A model generated the notes under the pieces. The model was given only the letters and a program-made list of their open reading frames with translations, ran no database searches and was not told the origin of the DNA. From positions 24,081,364 through 24,145,363 of the forward strand of contig NC_068977.1 in the NCBI RefSeq assembly GCF_016808095.1: a stretch of 64,000 nucleotides of DNA, written 5' to 3'. The translations under genes were made by a program, and so were the position numbers. Positions 33,066 through 44,576 of this stretch are shown in pieces; position 1 is the first letter of the stretch; each line of letters opens with the position of its first letter. This DNA is from Vigna angularis. Its lineage: Eukaryota; Streptophyta; Magnoliopsida; Fabales; Fabaceae.

Positions 33066-33237
33066 TTAGAAATACAAAATTAAAAAAATTGGTGGATCAA
33101 ACCATTAATCGAATGGCCTGTCCTTTGGCATTCGGACGGCCGTCGGGGTGAATTAAGATTTTTAGTCGGCTTTTATATATTGGTAAATCTATTCTGTTCA
33201 ATTTTTGACAGGTTAACCGCCGTAGAACCAAAATAGG

Positions 33238-34158
33238 AGTTCCACCATCTCAAGTGCTGGTGTATCTCTTCACTATTTTTTTTATTCCAAAAATACTCTA
33301 CACCTTCTTATTATTTTCTTTTATTTCAAAATTACTCTACACCTTCCCACTATATTTAATAATCTTTATCTTTCTCTCTCTACGTTAATGGGGTATTCAC
33401 ATGGTTCAGATTTAAACTTGTGATATATTACTAAAATTTTATTTACACTTTCCCTTAAATAAGCTTGATTCAATCTTATTTTCACTGTTCAATATATTCT
33501 TTTTTCTTCAAATCACTTAATAAATGGTAAAATTTTGTTCTAAATTTCTAGAAAAATGTTTATATATATGTGTGTTTTTTTTTATATTTAATATCTATAA
33601 TTTTTAACATTATATTATGTTTTAACTTATCGACATGTTTGACTCAAATAACTTGAACAAAGTATTTAATTTATTCGATAAATAATATAAAAATATTATT
33701 AAATACTTAAAATATAAAAGAAAAGTTATTTGTTAAAGATTTGATATTTATTTCGTTCTTTCGTCATTATAAAGTTAGTATATAATAATAATAGTATATT
33801 ATTTACTATTAATATTATTATGTTTATTTATTTTGTATTTGCATCTAACCTTTAAGTTTATAAAATGGAAGTGGTAGAAGCACTAATATTGAAGTTTCCT
33901 CTCAATTTTATATTTTGCAATATATCACAAGTTTAAATCTAAGTCATATGAATGCTCCATTAACGTAGAGAGAGAAAGAGAAAGATAATGCTCCATTAAT
34001 GCAGAGAGAGAAAGAGAAAGATTGTTGAGGATAGTGGGGAGGTGTAGGGTATTTTTGAAATAAGAGAAAATAGTCGGGAGGTGTAGAGTATTTTTGGAAT
34101 AAAAGAAAATAGTGGGGAGGTGCAGAAGTTCTTGGGGTGGTGGAGGGTGCAACACCCC
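33238..34158. mobile_element. MITE-like element A
   Basis: The right end reads, on minus, GGTGTTGCACCCTCCACCACC. The left end is a shortened version (AGTTCCACCATCTCAAG). Flanks are CAAAATAGG (33229-33237) and CAAAATAAGG (34159-34168), a 9-10 bp duplication suggesting a Mutator-like origin. The interior is very AT-rich and matches element B, for example around 33650-33900. Subterminal blocks repeat CTATTTTCTTTTATTCC. It has no coding capacity. Confidence 0.75.
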
Positions 34159-34251
34159 CAAAATAAGGAGGACTGAATGTATAGAACATATCAAAATCAA
34201 AGATTAAAAAAAATAACAAATTGAGCCAATCTAGTGTGTTTAAACTCGGTG

Positions 34252-34993
34252 GGGTGTTGCTCCCTCCACCACCCCAAGTGCTCATGCACCTCCCCACTAT
34301 TTTCATTTATTCCAAAAATACTTTACACCTCCTCACTATTTTCTTTTATTCCAAAAATACCCTACACCTCCCCACTATCATCAACAATCTTTCTCTTTCT
34401 TTCTCTGCATTAATGGAACATTTATATTCTCAACAATCTTTCTCTTTCTCTCTCTACATTAATGGAGCATTTACATGGCTCAGATTTGAACTTGTGATAT
34501 ATTGCAAAATGTAAAATAATTTGAATATTATTTACATGACTCAAATAACTTGAATAAAGTATTTAATTTATTAGATAAATAATATAAAAATATTATTAAA
34601 TACTTAAAATATAAAAAGAAACGTTATTTGTTAAAGATTTGGAATTTATTTAGTTATTTCGTTATCATATATAATAATAATAATATATTATTATTATTTA
34701 CTATTAATATTATTATGTTTATTATTTTGTATTTGCATCTAACTTTTAAGTTTATAAAGTGAAAGTGGTAGAAGCACTAATATTGAAGTTTTTCTGAATT
34801 TTCACAAGTTCAAATTTGAGCCATATGAATGCTCTATTAATGCAGAGAGAGAAAGATTATTGAGGATAGTGGGAGGTGTAGGATATTTTTGAAATAAAAG
34901 AAAATAGTGAGGAGGTGTAGAGTATTTTTGGAATAAAAGAAAATAGTGAAGAAGTACAGGAGCACTTGGGGTGGTGGAGGGAGCAACATCCAG
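34252..34993. mobile_element. MITE-like element B
   Basis: Terminal inverted repeats of about 28 bp share TGTTGCTCCCTCCACCACC. It is flanked by CTCGGTG on both sides (34245-34251 and 34994-35000). Size is 742 bp. Its interior aligns with element A. The subterminal part has repeats of TTTATTCCAAAAATAC and of a TCTTTCTCTTTC motif. The 7-9 bp target duplication does not settle hAT versus Mutator. Confidence 0.85.
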
Positions 34994-35000
34994 CTCGGTG

Positions 35001-35600
35001 TGTCGTTGGTCCACTATGCTCAGATAGGTTAAGAATTCTATTAAGACAATTTCTCCATGCACCATATAAGTTTCTTCCTGCACCCCCATAAAAGAAATTT
35101 ATCATTTTGTCCATTTCATATTACACAATTTAGAAGTTAAAATGAATTTTAAATTTTTTAATTCAAAAACCATTATTTTTCTAGAAAAGGTTGTATAATC
35201 CAAAAATCATTTTTGTGAAATAAAAACTTTCAGATCATCTAATATGAATGTGAGGTTTATTTGGTGCAGAAGAAGCTTACGAAGGTAAAGGAAGAAACTT
35301 CCTTCCATCCATCCATTCCGCCTTCGGCCTGCCAGGTGGTTGTGCTAAAAATGTCAACCCAAATTAGTGACAATTGGTCTCTTTAGCACTCCCTATAAGA
35401 AGCTTTTTGCATAAACTCAACTTGAACATGCAGCATATCCATGTCTGCACATCTTTGTCTTTGTCTTAGTCTTATTATATCCGAGGTTCTTGTGCTTCAA
35501 ATGTTGGAATATGTTCCTGTGTTGGAATATTATCTTTTAAACATTGTGTATTATTAACAGACTTTCTACGGCAAGATTATAATCTTTGTATGAAAAATGT
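35001..35600. other. unassigned intergenic DNA
   Basis: No gene recognised. An AT-rich part is followed by mixed sequence leading to the 3' side of the membrane-protein pseudogene. Confidence 0.3.
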
Positions 35601-35699
35601 AAAAGAACTACTCGAGTATATCATTCTTCAAATATAGACCAATAGCACAACATATATAAGCAAAAGCATTATCCGCAGAAACTGAACTTCCCAAGTTTA

Positions 35700-36087
35700 G
35701 TGTTACATATGACATTCTTGTGCTTCCGAATTTGGCACGTGACCGTTTCTGCCTCGAATGAGGTGAATAAGGTGTTTGTAGTTGATGAAGCATAATGAGG
35801 CCACCGATAAGAGAAGCACGTTGGTGCCACACCGCCATAGAAACTCATCCACCAGAATCCACATCAGTGTTTCACATCCACATTCCAGACACGTGGAATA
35901 TGAAAAGAGTAGTTGGCATGCTCATATCAGCACTGGATGCAAGGACATGGCAACACATAGCTGTGACAAAAATCATCTTTGCCGGACTTGAATGCTGGAA
36001 GTGATTGTTGATGGAGCCTTCATACTTGATTCCAATGGAAGTTAGCAACAGGGCCATGAGAATAGTATAACCTTTATTATGCTTCAT
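35700..36087 (-). pseudogene. frameshifted copy of the small membrane-protein gene
   Basis: It starts at ATG 36087 with MKHNKGYTILMALLL and follows the intact copy at 61766 closely up to the FHVSG segment (about residue 67). There a loss of about two bases shifts the frame and gives an early stop. The rest of the gene is still alignable at the DNA level down to about 35700, where the GCACGTG motif is also shared. So it decayed in place rather than being a fragment. Function unknown. Confidence 0.7.
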
Positions 36088-36534
36088 TGTGTTGATGCAT
36101 AGAAAAAAGGAATGAGAAGAAAAAGGGTGAAGTTGATGTTTTATGATATTGAACAAGCAGGACAACATATATATACAAGCAGAGTGGGCAATGATGGTGG
36201 GGATCACATAGAAATCAACAGTACTTGTCTTTTATTTGAATTTGAGGATTTCTATGGTCCTCCCAGGATTTTGTTGGGAAGTGCAAAATTTTGGATTATA
36301 GTTTACATGTGTTGACAATTTCAATGTGAATCGATTTGAAGAGGATATAGTAGAAAGTTTCTTTCAACTCTTCGATCGATTGTTGTTCATTAATTATTAG
36401 TCTAAGATGGGTCACCAAAAAGAGATACAAAGTATGCCCAGATAGGAGATTAATGTAGAAAGACTATTTTTACTCTGGTGAGACTACTTTTATGGGTCTT
36501 AGTTATAAATCCAATAAGTCCTAAGTGTTAAATT

Positions 36535-37400
36535 TCATGTTTTGTTCTTTATGGCCTCAATCTCTCTCTCCATTGCATCTCGCCAAGTTTTGGCAGCTTC
36601 TTCAAATGTCACTGGATCATCTTCTATCACCATCATTGCATCTTCATCAAATAGACCTTCTCCCTTTCCATAACCAATCATCCAAATTGGTTCTCTTCTA
36701 CATCTTCTAATCCTCCCTTCAACTGAATTATCAACTATTGGAAGATGAGACTCATTTTGATCAGTGTTAACTTTAGTATTCATTCAGATTTTCTTCTGTC
36801 TGCTACCCTGAAAGTTGTACTCCATTTTGTTCAGTTTCCTCCTCGGTGTCACTGTCATGTGCTGTAATTTTACCTCAACTTAAAGGTGTGTTGACTGGTT
36901 TTTGTCATGCTGCTCCTAATCCCAGCGTTTTTCTTCTTCAAATATAACATCTCTGATGTTTTTTTGAGTGGTTAGGTCCAACAGTCTATAAGCCTTGGAT
37001 TCATCACTCATTCCAATGAGAACACACCTTTTACTCTTGTCATCCAATTTGACTTGCTGTTGATCTGATGTATGTACATGAGTTATACACCCAAGCACCT
37101 TAACAGAAAGCTTTATTCCACTCCAAGCTTCCTCGAGGGTTTTGTCCTGCACTACTGTTGTGGGGCTCCTATTAAGAACATGAACACACCATCCTGTTGT
37201 TTTTGGCCAAAATACTTTAGGAACACGTGTCCCTATTAGCATTGACCGAACCATGTTCATGATGATTCTGTTTTTTTTTCTCAGCAACTCCATTCTGCTT
37301 CAGAGTATAAATTGCTGCCAATTATCTTTGTGTACCTTGGTTCACGCAAAAATCACCAAAAAATTTAGAATTGAATTCACCTCCTTTATCTGTCTGTAAA
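36535..37400 (-). pseudogene. Ty1/copia pol fragment (integrase to RT junction)
   Basis: Minus-strand frames at 37293-36916 and 36783-36535 show the integrase C-terminal half and the linker before RT. KNRIIMNMVRSM, WCVHVLNRSPT, LDDKSKRCVLIG and AYRLLDLTTQK are typical copia integrase phrases, and WRDAMEREIEAI is the start of copia RT. Upstream of 37293 the integrase core (GGEFNSKFF, then LKQNGVAE) continues in another frame, offset at an A-rich run. No LTRs are adjacent, so it is an old fragment. Confidence 0.85.
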
Positions 37401-38946
37401 CAAAGAAATTTTAGATATTATATTTTTTATTTCACCTCTTAACCTTAGGTTTTATTTGGCCCTCCACATACACACCTTCGCGACCACCTTCTCTTGTCTC
37501 CTTTTCTACCTTCTCCAGCCACCTTCGCCACCTTCGCAAACCCATACTCTTAATCACGCTCATTCTAAACTTACTCAGACCCATTCATTCTTAGCTTAAT
37601 CTCGCATTTTGGAGGCTGAGCTTCAGTTCACTCTCGCACTCCCAAACGATTCTTCTGTCTTTGTTGCTTTTAGTGGTTGGATTTGAGTGCCCTGAAGGCA
37701 TTTGAAATCCCTGAAGGACCATTACCTCGATTAACTAATCCTCTAAGTAACTCCTCGGACTGCCCAAGCAGTTGACTGGCAACTATTTTGGATTCAATTC
37801 TAGAGAGCACCCATTCCATCAGAGCTCTTGTTGATACCAACTTCATGCTTGGCTCATCCCTCCACTAACCCACTTGTCACCTAATTTCTGAAATCACACA
37901 ATATCCATTGACACACATGTATGTTGCTTACAAAAAGACACCTGACTAATCCACAACAGATCTTCTAACAATATATGACAAGATGACAAAAATTGATCCA
38001 CGCATTTCACCTATCTACCCCATCAATGTTCATTTGTCACCTTCGCGGGGCCCGTTTCAATTCATCATTAAACAGTTTTACCTTGCCCATCATTGATTTA
38101 GGCGTTAAAGTCTTCGCAGCTACACCCCACAGTGCTTGCAACAACTCCATCTCAGTATGACAGATCCAACCAAATGAACACAAGTACGGTCAACACAACC
38201 GAAAAAATATGGACAACAAAATTCTTACTTCCCTCCTCCCTTTTTTATGTATCCCTTGTTGGCTGATTATTCAACCATTGGGTTTTACTATTAGTTTCTT
38301 TTTGTTTCTTGACTGTTAAGGTTCTTTCTTTAATGAAAAAAGGTAGGATATTTGTATATGTTTGAAAGAGAAAACTTTTAGCTAATGCGAGTATAGTGTG
38401 TAAAATGCACCTCTAAAAATTAGATAAAAAAATTGAAAATGTGTAATTGAAAGAATAAAAAGAGGGCACCCACATAATTGGAGACTAAAGAGGGCACAAC
38501 CTAACATGTTTACCTGTTTGATGTTTAAGCCAACGAAAGAAAACACCAAATTCTCTCCTTGTTATAAATCAATACCCATCCAACCCACCTACCGCAACAA
38601 CAGGCGCCAGCGTAATTTCCTTCACCAGTGACGTGAAAGGTGCAAATTACCAATAATACTATAGCCTAGAAGATAACAAATCCTGCAAGAATAGACTCCT
38701 CAAGCTCTAATACTATTAATTTCAAGTCCCAGCTTCCTAAACAGTGTGGCCGATGTTCTCCATGAAAATTTTCAGAGGGAATGTCACTCAGACGACAACA
38801 GTCTCCAGTTTAATAAGCAACTGATAGTCATAAAAGCGTTGTCATGGGAAGTATCATCGATCTTCCAGTAGAACACAAGGTCCCTTTTGTATAAATGATC
38901 GAGGTCTCTGCAGAGGTGCTTTGATTTCAACAACCATCATAATGAG
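37401..38946. other. intergenic DNA downstream of the PPR gene
   Basis: No gene was recognised. It should include the 3' untranslated region of the minus-strand PPR gene, but no clear polyadenylation signal stands out. Confidence 0.35.
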
Positions 38947-38947
38947 A

Positions 38948-41335
38948 TTATTGTTTGTTTTCAAGAATCATTTGTGTATCATTCTTGCACACACTCCTGC
39001 TATAACCGGGATCCTTAGGGACCTTTTTATCACTCATCATATCCCTTACAACACGTGCATCATCCCATCTTCCCAAAGAAGAGTACGTGTTGGCAAGAAG
39101 CACATATGAAGCAGAATTTTGGGGGTCCAGTCGATAGAGTTCCTCAGCAGCTCTTTTTGCTAAGGTTAAGTTAGCATGAATACGGCATGAACTTAACACA
39201 ACCTCCCATACAACTGCATCATCTTTACATGGCATGGTATCTAAAAAGACTTCTACTTCATGAAATCTCCCTGCTCGACTCAGACAATCTATAATGCAAG
39301 TGTAATGATCCAACTTTGGCACCACTCCAAATTTTGGCAGCATGACATTGAATATTTCAAGTCCTTCATCAACCAAAGACGAGTGGCTACAAGCAGTTAA
39401 AACAGCAACAAAAGTAATATCATCAGGTTTCTCACCATATGAAACCATGTCATTATAAAGGCATAGAGCTCTACGACCATCTCCATTTTGTGCATAACCG
39501 TGTATCATTTCATTCCAGGTAACGGTATTTTTACCAGGCATCACATCAAAAATACATCTGGCCCCATGCACATCACCACATTTACAATACATTTCTATTA
39601 GAGAACTCCCCACAAATATGTCATCTAGAAAACCATCTTTTATGATCTGAGCATGAAACAGTTGACCTTGAAACAAGGAAGAAATATTTGCACAAGAGCT
39701 CACTATGGTAGCAAAAGAAAACTCGGATGGGAAGAAGCCAAGTGATCGCATCTGTTTGAACAAAGACAAGGCATCTTGTTCAAGAGCATTGATTGAGAAC
39801 CCTGTTAACATTGAGTTCCAACATACAATATCTAGTTCAGGCAGTTTACGGAACACATGCTCACACAACTCCATTTTCCCACACTTGGAGTACATATTAA
39901 TAAGGCTACTGGCAACGTAGACATCATCATAAAATCCAAACTTTTGAGCTGCAGCATGAACCTCTTTTCCAACCTCAAGAAGTCTAAGTTCAGCACATGA
40001 ACTGAGAATAATGGCCAAAGTAGTCCGATCAGGATGTTGGCATTGAAACTGCATTTTTCTAAACAGTTCAATTGCCTCTCTATGGTCCGCAATTTGATTA
40101 TAGACTGAGAGTATAGCATTCCATGAAGCCAAATTTGGGCATGGCATGCAGTCAAATATTAGACGCCCGATTCTTACATCCCCAGACTTGACACACGCTG
40201 TCAGCATATTAATATATGTAACATCATCTGGTTCATATCCATCACACTGCATTCTATGAAGATACTCTGCCGCTTTCTCACTGTTACATCTATTCCCATA
40301 CCCAGCTATCATTATATTCCAAGAAACATTACTGTACTGATTCAAATTAACAAAAACCATCTCAGCACTGTCCATATCCCCAATTTTCGCATACATATCA
40401 AGCAAAGAGTTGCATAAATGGAGGTCTCTATCAAATCCCAGTTTAATTGACATTGTGTGCATTTGTTTTCCTTGTGCATTACATGAGAGACCATGACAGA
40501 GACCGATGTCCCTTTCCCCTTTCGCACAGACACCCAATATGCTGGACAAGGAGACAGAATCAACAGGAACCTTTTTTCTCAACATGAGTCTAAACAATTC
40601 CAAAGCTTCCTTGAATTGATCTGTCTGAGCTAATGCCCCTATCATGGTGGTGAAAGTAACCTCATTAGGCTCAGGAATGTCCCTAAAAACACGAAGCGCA
40701 TCCACATTAAGCCTACACTTAGCATACATGCACAAAAGAGCATTAACGACATATATATTACTTTCAAGACCAACCTTGACCACAAACCCATGATTTCTCC
40801 TGCCACAGTCCGCATCCAACAAAGTACCACAAGCACTAAAAACAGTAGCGAACGTTATGTGGGAGGGTTTAATTCCATCCAGCATCATCGAATCGTAGGT
40901 ATCCACTGCTTGGCGTTCATAGCCACACCTGACCATTGTGCTGATTAAGGTGTTCAGTGAGACGGTGTTCCTCTGAGGCATTTGCAGGAACAGACGGCAC
41001 GCGCGTTGCAAGTTGCGGGTTTTGCAATAAGCAGCCAAAATGGCGTTCCAGGAAAAGATATTTTTGTGAGGTATATTGTCGAACACATTGTGGGCGGAGG
41101 CAATTTCATCACACTTTGAATAAAGTTCGATGAAGTGGTTGGAGAGAAAGGTGTCAGAGAAAAGACGGAGACGGAAAAGTCGAGCGTGAAGAACCTTGCC
41201 GGCTAAAAGATCTTTGTTGGTGACGCAGAGTTGCACTAGATTTGCCAAATTCAAACTCTTGCTTTTGTCCATCCAAATCTCTCCTTTGGTTGCAAAATTA
41301 CCAAACCTCAAAGGAAGACCATCCCTTTGCTGCAA
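38948..41335 (-). CDS. E-class pentatricopeptide repeat protein, At4g20770-like
   Basis: This is a 795-residue intronless ORF. It is a PLS-type PPR protein: repeated 31-36 residue helical hairpins with phrases such as SWNAILAAY, VVNALLCMYAKC, SWNIMIAGYG and TWNEMIHGYAQNG run from about residue 55 to 690. An E-type tail (about 705-780) follows, with VWEVVLSSCRIH and YVLLANTYSSLGRWDDA. There is no DYW deaminase domain. The order of segments, including GKQMHTMSIKLGFDRDLHLC, recalls Arabidopsis At4g20770. Such proteins bind organellar RNA and often specify C-to-U editing with a partner deaminase. Met 22 (41272), before DKSKSLNLANLVQLC, may be the real start. It is divergent from the next PPR gene. 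Confidence 0.93.
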   Translation of the reverse strand: MQQRDGLPLRFGNFATKGEIWMDKSKSLNLANLVQLCVTNKDLLAGKVLHARLFRLRLFSDTFLSNHFIELYSKCDEIASAHNVFDNIPHKNIFSWNAILAAYCKTRNLQRACRLFLQMPQRNTVSLNTLISTMVRCGYERQAVDTYDSMMLDGIKPSHITFATVFSACGTLLDADCGRRNHGFVVKVGLESNIYVVNALLCMYAKCRLNVDALRVFRDIPEPNEVTFTTMIGALAQTDQFKEALELFRLMLRKKVPVDSVSLSSILGVCAKGERDIGLCHGLSCNAQGKQMHTMSIKLGFDRDLHLCNSLLDMYAKIGDMDSAEMVFVNLNQYSNVSWNIMIAGYGNRCNSEKAAEYLHRMQCDGYEPDDVTYINMLTACVKSGDVRIGRLIFDCMPCPNLASWNAILSVYNQIADHREAIELFRKMQFQCQHPDRTTLAIILSSCAELRLLEVGKEVHAAAQKFGFYDDVYVASSLINMYSKCGKMELCEHVFRKLPELDIVCWNSMLTGFSINALEQDALSLFKQMRSLGFFPSEFSFATIVSSCANISSLFQGQLFHAQIIKDGFLDDIFVGSSLIEMYCKCGDVHGARCIFDVMPGKNTVTWNEMIHGYAQNGDGRRALCLYNDMVSYGEKPDDITFVAVLTACSHSSLVDEGLEIFNVMLPKFGVVPKLDHYTCIIDCLSRAGRFHEVEVFLDTMPCKDDAVVWEVVLSSCRIHANLTLAKRAAEELYRLDPQNSASYVLLANTYSSLGRWDDARVVRDMMSDKKVPKDPGYSRSVCKNDTQMILENKQ

Positions 41336-42554
41336 TAAATATAAATCTATGCTCCTGCTCCTTTTACTGTCAACAAATAAGTCACTAAAAAAACTGTTAC
41401 ATTTTTAGAATTCAAACCTCAGAATCAGACAAACATTTTTTCGTTAATTTCATTTCAAATGGCAATTAGACTGAAGAAAAATTCAAATTTCCCTAATGTA
41501 TAAGGAAAGATTTTGATTGAAAACCAATTATAGATCCATTGCTCTTCTTCCCTCTCTTCCTCTCATGAGACTGACAGTGATTGAAACTCTTGATCTCTTG
41601 TGATTTAAAAAGAAATAAAGTGGTAGGACTTGATTGAACACGGAGGAAAAGTAAAGCACACCCTTCAATTCAAGTTGTTAACTGCACTGCAAATATAAGA
41701 AAAATAATATTTCTAGTATATAGCGATAATAGTGTAATAAGGTTAGAGAGAGAAAGAGTAAAATGTTTAATAATTGATATCTAAACCCGATCACTATGAA
41801 AGCCAAATCAACGTGTTCTTGAAAAGATTACTTAAAATAAAAAACCAAAAAGGCCAGCCAAATATTCAGCAAAGAGCGAAGATAATGACAGGCAAAGAAT
41901 ATTAAAGATCATGGACTTTTCCAAATGGTTTGAGATTTATAGGAAGTAACTGAACCCCAAAAGAAAACATACTCTCCGATGATCACCCTTACGGTGACGG
42001 TGACGGTGACCAATGATTCACTCTCCAACTATATTTCTGGTGAAATGAAGGTTCCCACAACGCCACTGCCAAGGTTTCGACACCCTCAAATGGTCGTTCC
42101 CAAACCGCCACTACCAAGGATTGGACTCCTCCGAACACGGCAGCACCATGCCTTCAACAACACCGTCACTTCTCTCTCCTCTCCTTCTCCTAACCAATCT
42201 ATTCTTCTGCCTCCCAACCCTAGAACATTTAGAAATATTTAAATGTGAATCCATATTACCTTTCTAACCTTTGTCACCTGAGCAATATTTGCCTCATCTT
42301 CCATACTGTCAACACAGCATTTTCCTTCTTAAAATGCACACCATCATTCTCCATCTTCTAATAAGAGAGAAAAGTTCTTGTTTTTAACCATGTAACACAT
42401 TCTATGGTCAATCTTTACTAACTGTGAGGAATACCTGAACATGCGTTATGTCCATTTCAGAAAAGAAAGTGAATCTCTTGAACTTGTAAATCCTTTGCTC
42501 TTCTTCCCTCTGTTCCTCTCATTTTTAACATAACAATAGTAACAGTTTCAATTC
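41336..42554. promoter_or_regulatory. shared intergenic region between divergent PPR genes
   Basis: A 1.2 kb gap separates the two start codons and must hold both promoters. AT-rich parts alternate with CT-rich stretches. The words TTGCTCTTCTTCCCTCT occur before both genes (about 41538 and 42498), a short shared block. A frame at 41979-42242 (87 codons), starting in an ACGGTG repeat, could encode a small protein but resembles nothing I know. Confidence 0.5.
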
Positions 42555-44576
42555 ATGAAACCAATTGCTCCGTTGACTCACCAATTTCCCAAGTTACAGG
42601 CCTTGGTTTCCTCAATTAGAAAATCATCGGGGTCCTCACGAAACCCAGTTCTTGTTTTGGAACTTCTGGGCAAAGCGTTAGACCAATACCCAGATATTAA
42701 AACGTTGAAAAATGTGCATTCGAAGGCTTTTAATCTCAGTTTTCATGAAAACCCATCTCTGGGAATCAAACTCATGCGAGCCTATGCTGCCTGCGGAGAA
42801 CCTGGATTGGCACGCAAGGTGTTTGATGGAATTCCTGAGAGGAATGTTATTTTCTATAATGTCATGATCAGAAGTTATGTGAATAACCATCGGTACAATG
42901 ATGCATTGCTTGTTTTCAGGGACATGGTTGATGGTGGATTTAGTCCTGATAACTATACTTACCCTTGTGTTTTGAAGGCTTGCTCTTGCTCTGACAATCC
43001 GAGAATCGGGTTTCAACTTCACGGAGTTGTATTTAAGGTTGGGTTTGACTTGAATTTATTTGTTGGAAATGGTCTTATTGCGTTGTACGGTAAGTGTGGT
43101 TGCTTGCTAGAGGCACGGCGTGTTCTTGGTGAAATGCCTAGCAGAGATGTTGTTTCATGGAACTCAATGGTTGCTGGATATGTTCAGAATAAGCGGTTTG
43201 ATGATGCGCTACAGATTTGCCGAGAAATGGAGTCTCTAAGGCATAAACCGGATGCCGGTACAATGGCTAGTCTCCTGCCAGCAGTAACTGACACTTCATC
43301 AGAAATTATTTCATATGTTAAGCAGATGTTTGTGAATTTGGAGAAGAAAAATTTGGTCTCATGGAATGTGATGATAACTACGTATATGAAAAACTCAATG
43401 CCTGAAAAAGCTGTTGATCTTTATTTACAAATGGAGAAATGTGAAGTGGAACCAGATGCAATCACTTGTGCTAGTGTACTTCCAGCATGTGGCGATCTTT
43501 CAGCTTTGTTGTTAGGAAGGAGGATTCATGAATATGTTGAGAGGAAGAATCTATGTCCAAATTTGCTTCTGGAGAATTCATTGATAGACATGTATGCTAG
43601 ATGTGGATGTCTAGAAGATGCAAGAAGAGTGTTTGACAGAATGAAGTTTCGTGACGTTGCATCTTGGACTTCATTGATATCTGCCTATGGTATGACTGGA
43701 AAAGGCTATAATGCTGTGGCACTCTTCACTGAAATGCTAAATTCAGGTCAAAGTCCAGATTCCATTGCCTTTGTCGCAATTATCTCAGCCTGTAGCCATT
43801 CAGGATTATACAATGAAGGGAAGCTTTACTTTAAGCAGATGACAGACGATTATGGAATAACACCAAGAATTGAACACTTTTCTTGTTTGGTGGATCTTTT
43901 AGGACGATCTGGACGATTAGATGAGGCCTATAATTTCATCAAACAGATGCCAATGGAGCCTAATGAAAGAATTTGGGGAACCCTGCTTAGCTCCTGTCGG
44001 GTGTACTCCAACATGGATATTGGGCTTGTAGCTGCTGACAAACTTCTTCAGTTGGCTCCTGAGGAATCTGGCTACTATGTGTTGTTATCAAATATTTATG
44101 CAAAGGCTGGTAGATGGACAGAAGTAACAGCTACTCGATCACTAATGAAGAGAAGAAAAATTCGAAAAAGACCTGGGATCAGCAATGTTGAGCTCAATAA
44201 TCAGGTCCACACCTTTCTTGCGGGTGACACGTCACACCCACAGTCAAAGGAGATATATGATGAGCTGAGTGTGCTGGTTGGGAAGATGAAAGAGTTAGGA
44301 TACGTCCCTGAGACTGATTCTGCTCTTCATGACGTGGAGGAGGAGGATAAAGAATGCCATCTAGCTGTTCACAGCGAGAAGTTAGCAATTGTGTTTGCTA
44401 TTTTGAATACCCGTGAATCTCCAATCAGAATTACCAAAAACCTCCGTGTTTGTGGAGATTGTCATATTGCTGTCAAGCTTATCTCTAAGATAGTTCAACG
44501 TGAAATTGTAGTCAGGGACACCAATCGATTCCACCATTTTAAGGATGGTACATGCTCTTGTTGCGATTATTGGTGA
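42555..44576 (+). CDS. DYW-class pentatricopeptide repeat protein, At3g49142-like
   Basis: This is a 673-residue intronless ORF. A probable organelle-targeting leader (about residues 1-30, Ser/Arg/Lys-rich) is followed by PLS repeats from about 70 to 480, for example FYNVMIRSYV, SWNSMVAGYVQN and SWTSLISAYGMTG. An E tail (about 480-560) and a DYW deaminase domain (about 561-673) follow. The deaminase has HSE at 606-608 and CGDCH at 633-637, the zinc and catalytic residues of a cytidine deaminase. The end reads CSCCDYW where CSCGDYW is usual. The family edits C to U in plastid or mitochondrial transcripts. Segment order matches Arabidopsis At3g49142 as I recall it. The target is unknown. Confidence 0.94.
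   Translation: MKPIAPLTHQFPKLQALVSSIRKSSGSSRNPVLVLELLGKALDQYPDIKTLKNVHSKAFNLSFHENPSLGIKLMRAYAACGEPGLARKVFDGIPERNVIFYNVMIRSYVNNHRYNDALLVFRDMVDGGFSPDNYTYPCVLKACSCSDNPRIGFQLHGVVFKVGFDLNLFVGNGLIALYGKCGCLLEARRVLGEMPSRDVVSWNSMVAGYVQNKRFDDALQICREMESLRHKPDAGTMASLLPAVTDTSSEIISYVKQMFVNLEKKNLVSWNVMITTYMKNSMPEKAVDLYLQMEKCEVEPDAITCASVLPACGDLSALLLGRRIHEYVERKNLCPNLLLENSLIDMYARCGCLEDARRVFDRMKFRDVASWTSLISAYGMTGKGYNAVALFTEMLNSGQSPDSIAFVAIISACSHSGLYNEGKLYFKQMTDDYGITPRIEHFSCLVDLLGRSGRLDEAYNFIKQMPMEPNERIWGTLLSSCRVYSNMDIGLVAADKLLQLAPEESGYYVLLSNIYAKAGRWTEVTATRSLMKRRKIRKRPGISNVELNNQVHTFLAGDTSHPQSKEIYDELSVLVGKMKELGYVPETDSALHDVEEEDKECHLAVHSEKLAIVFAILNTRESPIRITKNLRVCGDCHIAVKLISKIVQREIVVRDTNRFHHFKDGTCSCCDYW

Noticed and set aside
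33925..35114. Open frames over the MITE-like elements
   Set aside because: They follow subterminal repeats and terminal inverted repeats; no protein character.
41979..42242. 87-codon frame between the PPR genes as a gene
   Set aside because: Starts in a simple ACGGTG repeat, no homology recognised, and lies in a promoter region. Mentioned in the promoter entry only.
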